A stretch of DNA of 64,000 nucleotides from Plantago ovata (Eukaryota > Streptophyta > Magnoliopsida > Lamiales > Plantaginaceae), in the NCBI GenBank assembly GCA_028274465.1, contig CM051456.1:63970753-64034752 (forward strand), given 5' to 3'. The stretch's first letter is position 1; each line of letters starts with the position of its first letter. Positions 1 to 10,810 of this stretch are shown one piece after another. A program made the position numbers and the translations under genes. The notes beneath the pieces were generated by a model. It made no database searches. It saw only the letters and a program-made list of their open reading frames with translations, and was not told the origin of the DNA.

Positions 1-468
1 CCCCCACAAGCCGAAGAAGAAGAAAAGGACCTTGGTACTAACAAGAGAGAAGAGGAGCAAGAGGATCCCGAGCCACTCCCTCAAAGTTTCGATGTTAAGG
101 TCGGGATTGGGAAGCTTGAAGATGTCCGTGCCACACTGGACACAGGATCCTACTCTAATGTACTCCCTTTGAATGTTTTCGAGAAGAGTAACCTTGGAGA
201 ACTAACTGTGTATAAGGCTATTGTGCAACTAGCGGATGGATCCCTTGTGAAACCCGACGGCGTTGTGAAGAATGTATTAGTCAAAATTGGTGAAGCCTCT
301 GTCTACACCGATTTTGTAATTATGCCAGCATCAGCACCAGGAACGGGGGATGTCATACTCTTAGGACGAACGTTGTTGACTAAGCTACGCTCCGTAATGG
401 ACATCTACCAAAAGGACTTGCACAATCGAAGTGGATGGCAAGCAACATGTGTTGCAAGCCATATCTGA
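1..468 (+). pseudogene. Gag-protease C-terminal part (retropepsin), frameshifted
   Basis: The frame is open from base 1, so the start lies outside the window. An acidic linker (E/K/D-rich) leads into an aspartic protease with the catalytic triad DTG followed by SYSN near residue 47, and a VILLGR stretch near residue 119. This matches the retropepsin of A2 and A3 closely. In A2 the frame continues through a segment beginning RTCTIEVDG; here an extra base near 410-415 shifts the frame, and translation ends early at 468. The remaining protease sequence is readable in another frame to about 606. The gene is a relic. Confidence 0.85.
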
Positions 469-606
469 TCCACCTGATCCACCCGATACTTCTAACACTA
501 TTGATTACAGTGGTCTTAACGTCTATGTTCACTCTTATTCACAGGATCAAAGCACGGGAAGGAGACTCATGAAGGGGAAGTCTAGTACCCTCAGAAGGAA
601 AAGATA

Positions 607-1237
607 GGCGAAGACAGGAGTCGAGTCAGAGACTTTAAACAATGGAGCTATCCGGGAGGCAACCCGGGGTTTTTATCGCTTTCTTTACAGCTTTTCTGCA
701 TGCATTCATACTTGAACAATTTGCTTTTCATATGTGAATTTGTTCGGTTCTGTGTCGTATGTGCTTATGTTGTGTTCGAGTGCGACTTTTTCGAGTGATT
801 TTTTGAGGAAAATGATTTTTCGGGGACTAAAAACTTTTTCGGGGACTAAAAACCGCATTTTTATTTCAAAAAAACATTCGTCTCCCACCCAAAAGTGGGG
901 GGCGAATCGCCCCACGACCGGAGCGCGCGCGCGCGCGCGCTCTGGGCGTGCGGGGCATTCGCCCCGCACGGGGCGGTTCGCCCCAGGTGTGGGGCGAACC
1001 GCCCCACACTTCCAGAACTCTAAAATCGGGGGTTTCTTCCTGAAACCCCCATTTTCCTCCATTTTCATCTTCCAAACTCCAAAATTTCCTCCATATTCAA
1101 AATAACTTCAAATCTTCATAACTTCTTCATCTCTCCATCATTTTGTGTGTTCTTTAGCTTCATTCGAAGCCCGTTACGTGCTCTATCATTCTATCCGAAC
1201 AAATTTATTCCTAGCTCATTCAATTTCCGGATTTGAG
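607..1237 (+). other. A1 spacer between protease and 3' ORF; leader-like region
   Basis: No supported gene. The stretch opens with a conserved CTATCCGGGAGGCAACCCGG block at about 646-665, shared with A2 (about 12960-12980) and A3 (about 43290-43312). It then passes through a GC-rich palindrome cluster (899-1007) and a pyrimidine-rich leader (about 1040-1140). From memory, a similar inverted motif usually follows the end of pol in Athila-type elements, which suggests RT-IN has been cut out just before it. Confidence 0.6.
899..1007. repeat. GGGGCGAAYCGCCCC palindrome cluster (A1 internal)
   Basis: Copies of a perfect or near-perfect palindrome, GGGGCGAATCGCCCC or GGGGCGAACCGCCCC, lie around a run of alternating CG. 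Related units stand in the LTRs of this family just upstream of the TATA box. The two long overlapping reading frames here are by-products of the GC-rich palindromes. Confidence 0.8.
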
Positions 1238-1775
1238 GTATTATCACATGAACCCTAATTTTTACAATTTTGGAATTTTTTGATTTATGCTTCAATTAGG
1301 CTTGTATGATGTATGGGTTGATGATTTATGTGATTAGATTCGTATTTCATTGCCAATTACATGTTCAATTAGGCTTGGTTTGATGATTTTAGATTTTTGC
1401 TAATTGGATGATATATGTCTTGTTAGGAAATGTCTCTCTTACTTTCATTCCATGTTTAAACATGTGTTTATTGATATGAAATTCATGGATGTATTGGTAG
1501 AATGCATGATTGATGAGTTTGAGGATTTATACTAGATTTTGATTTTTATGGTAAGGATTGAACCTTGTAATTCAAGGCATTTGATGTTAGCAAGAGCATA
1601 ATGTGATATGTTATTGTAGTAGTTACATTGATATGTTGCGTAATGATTTAGCTAGACTAGGTTTTGGGTTTTTGAGGAGTTGGATTTTTGAGGATTTTAC
1701 TCGTCTGTTCACTCGTATATTTACATATGCATAGGTTTGTTTTGCATCGTACAAGATACTAATTGATGTTTGTAG
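1238..1775 (+). other. Putative intron upstream of the A1 3' ORF
   Basis: The stretch begins GAG|GTATTATC and ends TTTGTAG|GAATC, six bases before the ATG at 1781. A branch-point-like TACTAAT lies about 17 bases before the acceptor, and the body is T-rich, as in plant introns. A2 keeps the same three signals with almost the same spacing (13493-14031, 539 versus 538 bases). This is an inference from splice signals and their conservation; no transcript is available. Confidence 0.5.
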
Positions 1776-1780
1776 GAATC

Positions 1781-3070
1781 ATGGCACCGAGGACAAGGAG
1801 AGCCGGCTCTAGCAAAAAGGGGAAGGGAGAGGCGTCAAGCTCCCAACCATCTCACGATTTGTACGAGTTGTCTGCCGCTGCGATAGAGGTGCGGCAAAGG
1901 CTAGAGGCGGAGATAGCCGACGGAGGGAGGTCAATCATCCCGGATAGGAGGATTGACATTCCTGAGTCCGCGACGGATAGAGCGGGATATAGGACGCTGT
2001 CACGTGTGGGGTCACAAAGGAATTGGGCATGGTACAGTTCCAACAGGTTCAAAGGATACGACGAGAGCCTCCTCTGAGATTTCTACACTGGATACACAGA
2101 TCTCGACGATAAGAATGGGGTGCTAGTCCGAGGCCTGATTATACCATGGGACCCAGAGCACATTTCTTCCTTCATCCATTTCGGGAACCTAGAATTCACA
2201 GAGAGCGACCACGCCTACTCGTATTCGAGGATCACTAGGGGGATAGGGAGACACATCACCGACGTGATCTGCAACAGGGAATACCTATATCCGGAAGTTG
2301 GGGCAGCACCTGGATGGATCAGATATAGAGACCTTAGCATCGAAGCTAAGGTGATGACGAAATTTTGCATCTCCGACTTGATCCCGAGGAAGAATGACAC
2401 ATGGATTCAGCCCTATTACGCCGAGCTCCTCTACTGTCTCATAGACGGACATCAGATTGACATCCGGCACATTATGTACGAGGAGTACGAGCGCCACTAG
2501 GAAAAGAAGAGGAAGCCTTTCATCTTCCCGAGCTTCATCACAGCCTACTGCATATATCATGGGGTCGATGATATTGAGGAGGGGGATTGCGAGGTCGCTG
2601 CCCTTTCACCCTCGACCATTGAGGTACAGCTCAACAGGTATCAGTTGAGGAACCCCACAACAGCCGCTGCTGATGTAGGAGCACCATTCCAGCCAAATGA
2701 TTGCGATCATGAGGATGCTATGGAGGCCGATGTTGGCGAAGCCCCTATCCCAGATATTCCTTTTGTCCATCATGCACCGCATGCACCAGCTGGAGCACCA
2801 CAGGGTTCTGGAGGATTTGACTTCTCCGAATTCCGTACCTACCTCGACAGCCGTTTCGACAGGATTGGTGCCAACAACGCAGCCATGCGACAGGACATCG
2901 ACAGGCACATTGTCCAGCACAACCGCGATTGGGAGATATTCGAGGAGCATCGCCGAGAGGATAGGCAGCACATGTGGGAGCAGCAACAGCAGGAATCTCT
3001 ACGACAGTCCAATGAGCTCATGAATGACATGTGGAGTGACTTTTATGGGGACTACCATCCCGATGATTAA
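1781..3070 (+). pseudogene. Athila-type 3' ORF (env-position protein), broken
   Basis: ATG at 1781 is chosen because it follows the acceptor-like TTTGTAG. The product starts with a basic, serine-rich segment (APRTRRAGSSKKGKG). A globular part rich in aromatic residues follows (WAWYSSNRFKGYDESLL; VRGLIIPWDPEHISSFIHFG), then a proline/alanine linker and a polar C-terminus rich in Q, E, R and D. In-frame stops at about 2077 and 2500 split it, with recognisable sequence continuing to the stop at 3070. I see no signal peptide or strong membrane segment, so calling it an envelope protein is not supported. It resembles what databases call a putative plant transposon protein domain; that is recall, not a search. 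Confidence 0.6.
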
Positions 3071-4540
3071 TCCTTCCACATCTAGTATCACTTCTTATTA
3101 CTCATTCTCTTTTGCTAGGGGCTAGCTTAAGAATCATAAGGGGGATGGGATGTGAACCATGATGTTAAGTATTGTTTGGCTTTGTGTCGATTAGTATCTT
3201 GTCCTTTGTTTGCATTTGCATTTGCACGTTTACCGCTTTCTTAGATTTTTTAGGTTGCATTTCACTACATTCATCCTAGGATAGTTTTGCATGTTTTATA
3301 TGGAGTTTATTGCCGAATTTTTTGAACTTTTTTATTCGGTAGATCAACTAGCTATGCCATTAATCGTATGCTTCATCTCTATGAATTTGTTTGAGGTTTT
3401 TCTCGCTTGGCTTGTCACATTTATGTATTGCACTTAGTTGAGCTAGGTAGTCTCGACATCACTTAGTGGTGTTTTCTCTACTGCGGTTCACGAAGGCCTT
3501 TATAATAGGATGATGCATGTTAGGATCTTATGGTTGTTTTCCCGAGTAATTATGTACCTAAGAGGCAACAAGTATTCACCATGCTTTGAGATTGCTAAAT
3601 GCCTATGAAGGAGGTAGTGTGAGGTTGTGTGATCCTTTGTTTATAACATATTCTTCCGAATAGGTTTGGGGAGGGGGTTACACCGTCATAGACTTGTTTC
3701 TGTTTTTCATTTTCGTATCGTGAGTTTATTTTTCCTTTTCCGTAAATTTTGTAATCCAACCTATTCTTTCGAATAGGTTTGGGGAAGTCGTGTGAGTCAT
3801 TTTGTTTCTCTTTTTGTTATGCTACTGCTGGCTAGAAAAAAATCGAAAAAAAAAAAAAAGAGAAAAATTCCAGAAAAAAAGAAGAAAAAAGAGAAAAAAA
3901 GAATCTAGAAAGAAAAAAAAAACAAAAGACCCCAAAAATCAAAGAAGGGTCCAAAAAAAAAAGCCAAATAGCAGTTTAGCAAAGTTTGAGTCTTTTCCAT
4001 TTTTTGTAATGTTCGTAATCGTGTTTTTCTATTTTTTATCTTTTTTGTCTTAAGTGTCATCTGTTCTAGACCACCCTCGTCCTGCCATTCAGGAAGTGGT
4101 GAATAGCTTAAGACTTTACTTGAGAGATGGGTAGAATAGGGGAGTGTTATCTTTTATAGGGAACCCTCCTTCGTTTGATGAGAGCCAGTACTGGTTCGAC
4201 CTCTTTTGAGGGAAAGTCTTAACATGGTGGAACAGCAGTAAGTCCTTAGTTTCATAGGCACGGGGCAACCATTTGTATCTTAGCATGCATCATTACGTCG
4301 TCACTGACTAGGTCCAGGTAGAGAATGTTACAAGAGACTATCTTGTCTTGACATAAGTGCTTATGTGGATGTGTATAAGTCAATCGAGGTATTCTTCAAC
4401 TTATATTCATGCTTTGATTTATATTGTTTTTGTTCATATGTTTTTTGGTAGATTCAGTAGATTAGTTCATAGAGACTATCCATTGCATGTTTTTTGTATT
4501 AGAGTCTAGCTTAGTTGCTTGAGGACAAGCAAAGGTTCGG
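3071..4540 (+). other. A1 3' non-coding region with purine tract
   Basis: No gene. The stretch holds two hairpin-plus-GGTTTGGGGA units (about 3645-3680 and 3757-3787), an A/G-only tract with T-poor flanks (about 3836-3965), and sequence conserved with A2 (about 14900-16400) and A3 (about 42109-42840, minus strand). Lysine-rich frames across the purine tract are composition artefacts. Confidence 0.7.
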
Positions 4541-4551
4541 TTTGGGGAGTT
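4541..4551 (+). promoter_or_regulatory. Polypurine tract of A1
   Basis: TTTGGGGAGTT sits directly against the LTR start TGATGAATG. It is the expected plus-strand primer of an LTR retrotransposon and is the same as in A2 (16391-16401). Confidence 0.8.
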
Positions 4552-5793
4552 TGATGAATGTGTATTTTACACTTTCATTCGAGTCTTTTTCACCTATTTT
4601 AGCTATCCTCTATGTTAATTTAGCTATATTTTAGTACATTTTATTAGAATAGTGTCACGTTTCCCTTTAGATTTTATTTTACAGATTTCGGTTGAAATTC
4701 GGGGATTTCTGGGCAATTATATTGAAGTTGACAAGGAATTGGTGTTCCAGAAGCCTATTTGGAGTATCTGAAGGTTTCGGATAGGATTTGGAGTCTAGGG
4801 GTCGAATCTAGAGGTTAGAAGGCCACTAGAAGTCTGAAACCGAGTCCGAAAAGGTAAAGAAATCCAAATCCGCGTCGAAAAATGCGGAATTCCGCGAAAA
4901 AGACGGGAGGCGAACCGCCCCATCCTGCGGCGAACCACCCCAGAGTTTATTCGGGGCCTATATATAGTGCTCAGTTTTCTCTCCGAAAATCATATCTTTC
5001 CAGACCTACTTTCTCACCTCTCTCTATAGTTTTAGGTAGGGAACTTCCCGGGGCCTGTCCTGGGAGTTCCATAGCTTAGGGGATACTTTTTCATAGCAGT
5101 TTGGAGCTCGTAGGATCGCAATCATCCGGAGATTGACAACCTTCGGTAACTTTGTATCTTACAGTTTTATTCTACTTATTTTATTTATCTTTCAATATGT
5201 TTTCTTCTATGATTTCTGTTGATTGCATGCATAATATGAGTAGCTAAACTTATCATTGGTGGTAGTATGTGAATTCTTAGCGAGGGAAGATAATCATGCT
5301 AATGGCTATATCGCGCATTATACTCCGTGTCATTGCTTTATTTCGTTGATCAGTTGTAACCAAAATTCTCGTATGTTGTATTGATTATTATGCACAATTG
5401 GACACTAGTCGACCATCAGACCAATTATCTTCGTAGTGTTGAATAATTACGGAACACATTAGGACAACCGTGATTGACTAGTCAGACCAGATTATCTTCG
5501 TAGTTCTTAATACTTGCAACAGGACACTAGATTGATTCAAAGATCTCTATGCAAGACCGAGGAATTTATGCATGATTATCGACCCATTATGCTAAGAAGG
5601 ATCATACTATCACCAATCTCCATTATCTGCTAGAAACCCCCTATTGCTATCTGTCTGCTGTTTTATATTCTCTTGTTAAATAGATAAAGCTAGTTATAGT
5701 CCTGAGAGAACGACACTCAAGTCATTCTACTACTACACTATGGTTTTCGTTGTAGTTGTGGTTTGCCTTTGGCTAATTACATATTTATTTGAT
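4552..5793 (+). repeat. A1 3' LTR, right end truncated
   Basis: Starts TGATGAATGTG like the other family LTRs. Palindrome remnants (GGCGAACCGCCCC) lie at about 4909-4950 and a TATA box, TATATATAG, at 4959-4967. Complete family LTRs end in a sequence closing with GTTCATCA. Here the match stops at about 5793 in TTATTTG, after which D1 sequence begins. Confidence 0.85.
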
Positions 5794-5815
5794 TGACCTT
5801 GACACGTCCTTCATG

Positions 5816-6528
5816 GATGGTCCTAAAATTGATGAATAAAGAAATGCAATGAGTCATGTGCCCTATGCTTCGGCAGTAGGGTCTATAATGTATGCAATGA
5901 ATTGCACAAGGCCCGATGTGGCATATGCGCTTAGGGTCACTTGTCGACACCAACAGAATCCAGGAGTACCTCACTGGACTGCTTTAAAGAACATTCTTAA
6001 GTACCTTCGACGGACTAAAGAGATGTTCTTGGTGTTTGGTGGAGAACCAGAATTAAAGATGTCTGGGTATGTCGACGCTGGATTTGAATCAGATCCTGAT
6101 GACTTTAAGTCACAGATAGGATACGTATTCAAATTGAACGGAGGAGCTGTCTGTTGGAAGAGTTCTAAGTAAGCCACGGTTGCTGACTCATCCACAGAAG
6201 CCGAGTACATTGCTGCATTAGAAGCATCGAAAGAAGCTGTCTGGATTTCAGAGTTCTTGTTGTTCCTGCTCCCAGTCCAATAACGATTTATTGTGACAAT
6301 ACGGGCGCCGTCGCTCAAGCTAGGGAGCCTAGATCTACAAACAAGAACAAACATGTACTTAGAAAATATCACGTTATACGTGAGATTATAGATAGAGGAG
6401 AAGTTAGTATAGAACGTGTCTCTACCACGGACAACGTGGCAGATCCTTTCACCAAGGTTTTATCAGTGGAAGTCCACTTAAGACATTATGCTAATCTGGG
6501 TATTAGGCATAAAGGTGACTGGCTCTAG
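5816..6528 (+). pseudogene. Copia RNase H pseudogene (D1)
   Basis: Readable Copia-type RNase H. It contains SIMYAMNCTRPDVAYAL, then GYVDAGFESDPDDFKS (the DADxAxD-like catalytic start), the SSTEAEYIAA motif and a C-terminal segment ending GDWL and a TAG at 6526-6528. It is broken by an in-frame stop at about 6171 (SSK*ATVADSS), by a frameshift where the reading frame enters RNase H at about 5846, and by a deletion near 6256. The entry frameshift is shared with D2. Confidence 0.85.
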
Positions 6529-6530
6529 TC

Positions 6531-6542
6531 CAAGTGGGAGAT
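6531..6542 (+). promoter_or_regulatory. Polypurine tract of D1
   Basis: CAAGTGGGAGAT followed by the LTR start TGATAATG, a typical Copia plus-strand primer. The same tract stands next to the D2 LTR on the minus strand (22729-22741). Confidence 0.75.
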
Positions 6543-8622
6543 TGATAATGTATATGTCCTAGAGACAGTCCTTACTAAGGGCATAGTGCCCTTATAGAGG
6601 ACATATATGTACTATTACACAGGTCAACGTAATATAATATATGTTTGTTGCATTGTACTATTGAGTATCGCTTTCATATTTATATTACACCAGGCAGGCA
6701 GCATGTCATATCTCTATTACTGTTTGTATTGATATTAAACATGTCCCTTCGGATAGATGACCGATCACACAGATAGTGGGAGCTATGTGAGTTATCATCT
6801 ATCCCAAACTCTCCCTAGTCGAGGTTCATCTCGGATGTAGGGGTCTGAATGAACCAGACGAGACTAGTATGTGTGGAGGTTATACTTGTTGGAGCAAGTG
6901 TGAGCCGATCCCACGGCCACGGAACGGATTGTTGGATAATCGAGAAAAGTTCCCATAACTGCGCATAGTTGTTCGAAGAAGGATTATCGAACAATGGAAG
7001 TACCCACCGGACACTCCCATCGATGTATACTCTACACCGAAGTGTCTATGGGAACCGGTAAGTTGTCGAAGTGATGTCAGTCGTCCTTTGTACTTACAGG
7101 ACTTTATCATCACATTTGTTGCCCCATATCCTTGGTGGACCCGTTGATGTCAGCTCTGAATAAGCAGCTGACCTAAGACACGATCCAGGATTATGGCTAC
7201 ATACAAATGGGGAATATAAGTGATTTTCTGAAGGATTCATCTCTCAAGTGTAGCACAGGAGAGCACTGCTCATAGTCTGCATAGTTGTGTTGGTAAAGTC
7301 ACTGGCCAGTGCAAATGATATATTATGATGGTCATAAGTATATCTTAACCAAGCAACTCCCTGAGACGCCCGTGGATGTATGATTGGGATAGACACTTCA
7401 TCGATCCTAGATACATTCGAGCAAGTCAGATGAAGGGACGTTACCATCGCCGCGTTGAGCGCAACAGGCTTCGCAACGAAAGGGTTAGCTTTGAGAAACC
7501 TCTCAAACGTCCTCACGTATTAATATTGCAAATGGAACCGTCTAGGAATTCCATGTTGCCTAGTCTAGGACTTGCTTAATACGATGAGGCCCTATGGGTC
7601 ACACTTTGTGGTGATTCAGCTTATCCGAATATCCTTGAAGATGGAATCGCAATTAATTTGGAATTAATTGTGACTGATGGATTATAATTGATTTGGAATT
7701 AATTATAATATTTGGTGGCTCCATTAATGATTTGGAATTATTAATTGAATTGTAGTTAATTGTATTTTATGTAAATACAATTAAAGATTATATTTTGGAA
7801 ATATAATAGAGGTTTGATTAGAAAGGATATGTTAATTTAGAATTAACATATGCATTTGGGCAAAATCTACTTGGAGTTTGAATTGCCTTAGAAATATAAG
7901 TGGGTCCCAAAATTGGGACCCACCTCCCGTAGGACTGGGCGCGCGCGCGCGCATGGATAAGGTAGGGGAAGGAGTTCGACTTCTTCCTCTATTAGAAGTC
8001 CAAGGGATAAGTTAGATTTTCCTGATTGAGTTTTAATTTGATTGGGAATGAATCTAGACTTGATATTGGTTTCTTTGTGCGATAAGAATTAGATTCTTAT
8101 TCCTTTACGAAGTCTAATTGCTTATGCTTTAGGCTTCTATTGACTACTATATATAGTAGACTATTAGAGAGCTTTGGATACAGTTTTGCACAAAGTTATT
8201 CTACCCAGTTTTCTTAGAGAAAATAAAAGCTCTCCCCTCCTCTCTAAAGCCACACGCGCGTGCCATCTCTGCCGGAGGAATCGCCGCCCCGTCTTCATGG
8301 TCACACAAAGAATATCCTAGCATTCTTCCGATAGGCTATACATCCGTGGATACCAAGGTTGAGGTTCTAGGAGCTGGAAACTAACTCTTATTGTCTTGCA
8401 GATATACAGAGTATTGTAGATATCTTCGACTTCGACGAAGGAGAAGATACACCGGAATATTACGAAGACTTGGAAGCGGCTTTGGAAGTAAGGTTAGTCT
8501 TCTAATTGACGTGTTTATATATATATATATGACATATGCATAATCAATTAGCCTGTATGTTAAGAAAATTTTTGAAATTCCGCTGCGTACCCTAGGGGTA
8601 ACTCTTACCATATTTTCTTACA
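6543..8622 (+). repeat. D1 3' LTR (complete, 2.08 kb)
   Basis: Runs from TGATAATGTATATG to TATTTTCTTACA, with the TG...CA ends typical of LTRs. It contains AT-rich AATTAATT repeats (about 7640-7760), an 11-bp-stem inverted repeat (7900-7923), a run of CG dinucleotides (about 7938-7953) and a palindromic TATA region CTATATATAG at about 8147-8156. D2 and D3 carry the same landmarks. The next bases (CCGGC from 8623) belong to the host element B. Confidence 0.9.
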
Positions 8623-9419
8623 CCGGCAACCAGCTCCATCCCGTCTCGGTTTCGGTCCGTTCTGCTCCGTTCGAAGGTCCCGGTTTGCTCTGTTTCCTTA
8701 GCGTGTACCCTGTTCCGTTTGTGGCTCGGCTCCGATCCCGATTGGTAGTAAGTTGAGCTCTATCTTTTCTCTTCATCTTTTCCTCTTCATCTATCTCTAT
8801 CTCTTCTTTTAATTTCAGAGACTAACTCGTTGTTTGGATTTCAAAACCTGTTTTTGTTGCGTTTTCTTGTTGATGTTTCACAGCTACTTCATCCACCATT
8901 TTCATTTGAAGGTAAATTACGTTGTACCTTGTTCCTCTCTTCGTTTTTTTCATGTTCTGTTTTGGACGATTTTACCCCTGGATATGAATTTAATATTTTA
9001 CCCTTGATTGGATTTACGGTTTTACCCTTGGACCTTTCTGGACGGTTTTACCCTGTCGATAACCAGGACTTTGACTTTTGTGCCCTTCCGTATTAAACTG
9101 GATTCGGACTGTTTTGATTTAGTAGGACTTGAATTGGTTTTGACCATTTCGCCCTTTCGTATTTTGTGGCCATGTTGACCATTGACCTAGGTTTCTGAAA
9201 TTACAGTTTGGCCCTTGAGTTACTGCTTTGATTTTTAAAACCCTAGTTGACCCTGGAAATTACAGAATTGCCCCTGTTGACTGTGACTTGACGTTTATAC
9301 CCTTGAACAGGTTCTGGACCGTAAATAGTTAGTTGGACTGTCGACTGAAGTTGACTTTTGCCCTTCCTATCTTGGGTAGTGAAACTGTGCTCAGCTTTTC
9401 GTATTTCAAACTAAATGAC
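8623..9419 (+). repeat. B 5' LTR, left fragment
   Basis: Sequence left of A2, which continues at 17976 after A2 and its target duplication. The joined stretch ends in GTTACA followed by a tRNA-Met primer site, so it is LTR. The true start is not visible because D1 abuts it at 8622. No coding region: it is full of short motifs of the type TTTTACCCTTG. The bases 9230-9419 occur a second time at 16513-16702. Confidence 0.7.
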
Positions 9420-10665
9420 TGATGAACGTGTATTTTACACTTTCATTTGAGTCTTTTTCACCTATTTTAGCTATCCTCTATGTTAATTTAGCTATATTTT
9501 AGTGCATTTTATTAGAATAGTGTCACGTTTCCCTTTGGATTTTATTTTACAGGTTTTGGTTGAAAATCGAGGATTTCCGGGCAATTATATTGAAGTTGAC
9601 AAGGAATTGGTGTTCCAGAAGCCTATTTGGAGTATCTGAAGGTTTCCGGATAGGATTTGGAGTCTAGGGGTCGAATCTGGAGGTTAGAAGCCCACTAGAA
9701 GACAAAAACCGAGTCCGAAAAGGGGAAGAAATCCAAAAACGCGTCGAAAACGCAGAATTCCGCGATCTCCGGGGCGAACCGCCCCACAATTTTCGAGGCC
9801 TATATATAGTTGCTCAGTTTTCTCCGAAATTCATACTTTTCCAGACCTTCTCACCCACCTTTCTCTGTAGTTTTAGGTAGGAACTTCCCAGAGCCTGTTC
9901 TGGGGGTTCGTAGCTTAGGGGACACTTTTTCATAGCAGTTTGGAGCTTGTAGGATCGCAATTCTTCGGAGATTGACAACCTTCGATAACATTGTATCTTA
10001 CAGTTTATTCTACTTATTTTATATATCTTTCAATATGTTTTCTTCTATGATTTCTGTTGATTGCATGCCTATTATGAGTATCTAAACTTATCGTTGGTGG
10101 TAGTATGTGAATTCTTAGCGAAGGGAAGGTAATCATGCTAATGGCTATATCGCGCATTATACTCCGTGTTATTGCTTTGTTTCGTTGATCAGGCTCAGCC
10201 TAAATTCTCGTATGTTGTATTAATTATTATGCACAATTGGACCCTCGTCGACCTATACGCATGTTTATCTTCGTAGTGTTGAATAATTACGGAACACAAT
10301 AGGACAATAGTGATTGACTTGTCAGTACCATGTTTATCTTCGTAGTGCTTAATATTTACAACATGACATTAGATTGATCAAAGATCTCCATGCAAGACCG
10401 AGGAATTTACGCATGATTATTGACCCGTTATGCTTTGAAGGATCATACTATCACCAATCTCCATTATCTGCTAGAAAACCCTTTGCTATTACGTCTGCTG
10501 TTTTATATTCTCTTGTTAAATAGATAAAGCTAGTTATAGTCCTCAGAGAACGACACTCGAGTCATTCTACTGCTACACTACGGTTTTCGTTGTAGTTGTG
10601 GATTGCCTTTGGCTAAATAACAAATTTATTTGCTGAATCGAGACCCGAAAAATCTCCGTTCATCA
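9420..10665 (+). repeat. A2 5' LTR
   Basis: Starts TGATGAACGTG and ends CTCCGTTCATCA, giving 9-base inverted termini. One GGGGCGAACCGCCCC palindrome lies at 9771-9785 and a TATA box TATATATAG at 9801-9809. The 3' LTR carries two palindromes at the same place. Confidence 0.92.
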
Positions 10666-10668
10666 AAT

Positions 10669-10686
10669 TGGCGTCGTTGTCGGGGA
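10669..10686 (+). promoter_or_regulatory. Primer binding site, tRNA-Asp type (A2)
   Basis: TGGCGTCGTTGTCGGGGA begins three bases after the LTR. It fits the 3' end of plant tRNA-Asp with two likely C-to-T changes; A3 has the form TGGCGCCGCTGCCGGGGA. This primer choice is known for Athila elements. Confidence 0.8.
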
Positions 10687-10810
10687 CTATACTCCTTTTT
10701 TCTGTTTAATTTGTTTATATTTTCAGCATTCAATTCCTAATTCTATTAGTTTTAGTTTTCCTTTTTAATCTCTCTATGATACTGCTTTCCTAGTCTGTTA
10801 CAGATAGTGT

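Larger units (their letters stand above)
1..5793 (+). mobile_element. A1: Athila-like Ty3/Gypsy element, 3' part, no RT or integrase
   Basis: The window opens inside the gag-protease frame of an LTR retrotransposon. The order is protease end (1-468), a long non-coding spacer, a second ORF (1781-3070), another long spacer, a polypurine tract and a 3' LTR from 4552. The sister copy A2 has a tRNA-Asp-type primer site, and that site, the gag type and the late ORF after a long spacer all fit the Athila lineage. No reverse transcriptase, RNase H or integrase lies between the protease and the spacer. The LTR loses its last ~40 bases where it meets D1 at about 5793, so the element is truncated at its right end. 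Confidence 0.85.
5814..8622 (+). mobile_element. D1: Ty1/Copia remnant (RNase H + 3' LTR)
   Basis: Only the last part of the element survives: the RT/RNase H connection from about 5814, RNase H, a polypurine tract and a full 3' LTR. About 20 bases of unplaced filler (5794-5813) lie between it and the broken A1 LTR, a sign of illegitimate recombination. The 5' LTR, gag, protease and integrase are missing. Confidence 0.85.

Noticed and set aside
706-1105. Frames of 69-123 codons on both strands across the A1 palindromes
   Set aside because: The palindromic GC-rich DNA leaves frames open on both strands. They are not kept in A2 or A3.
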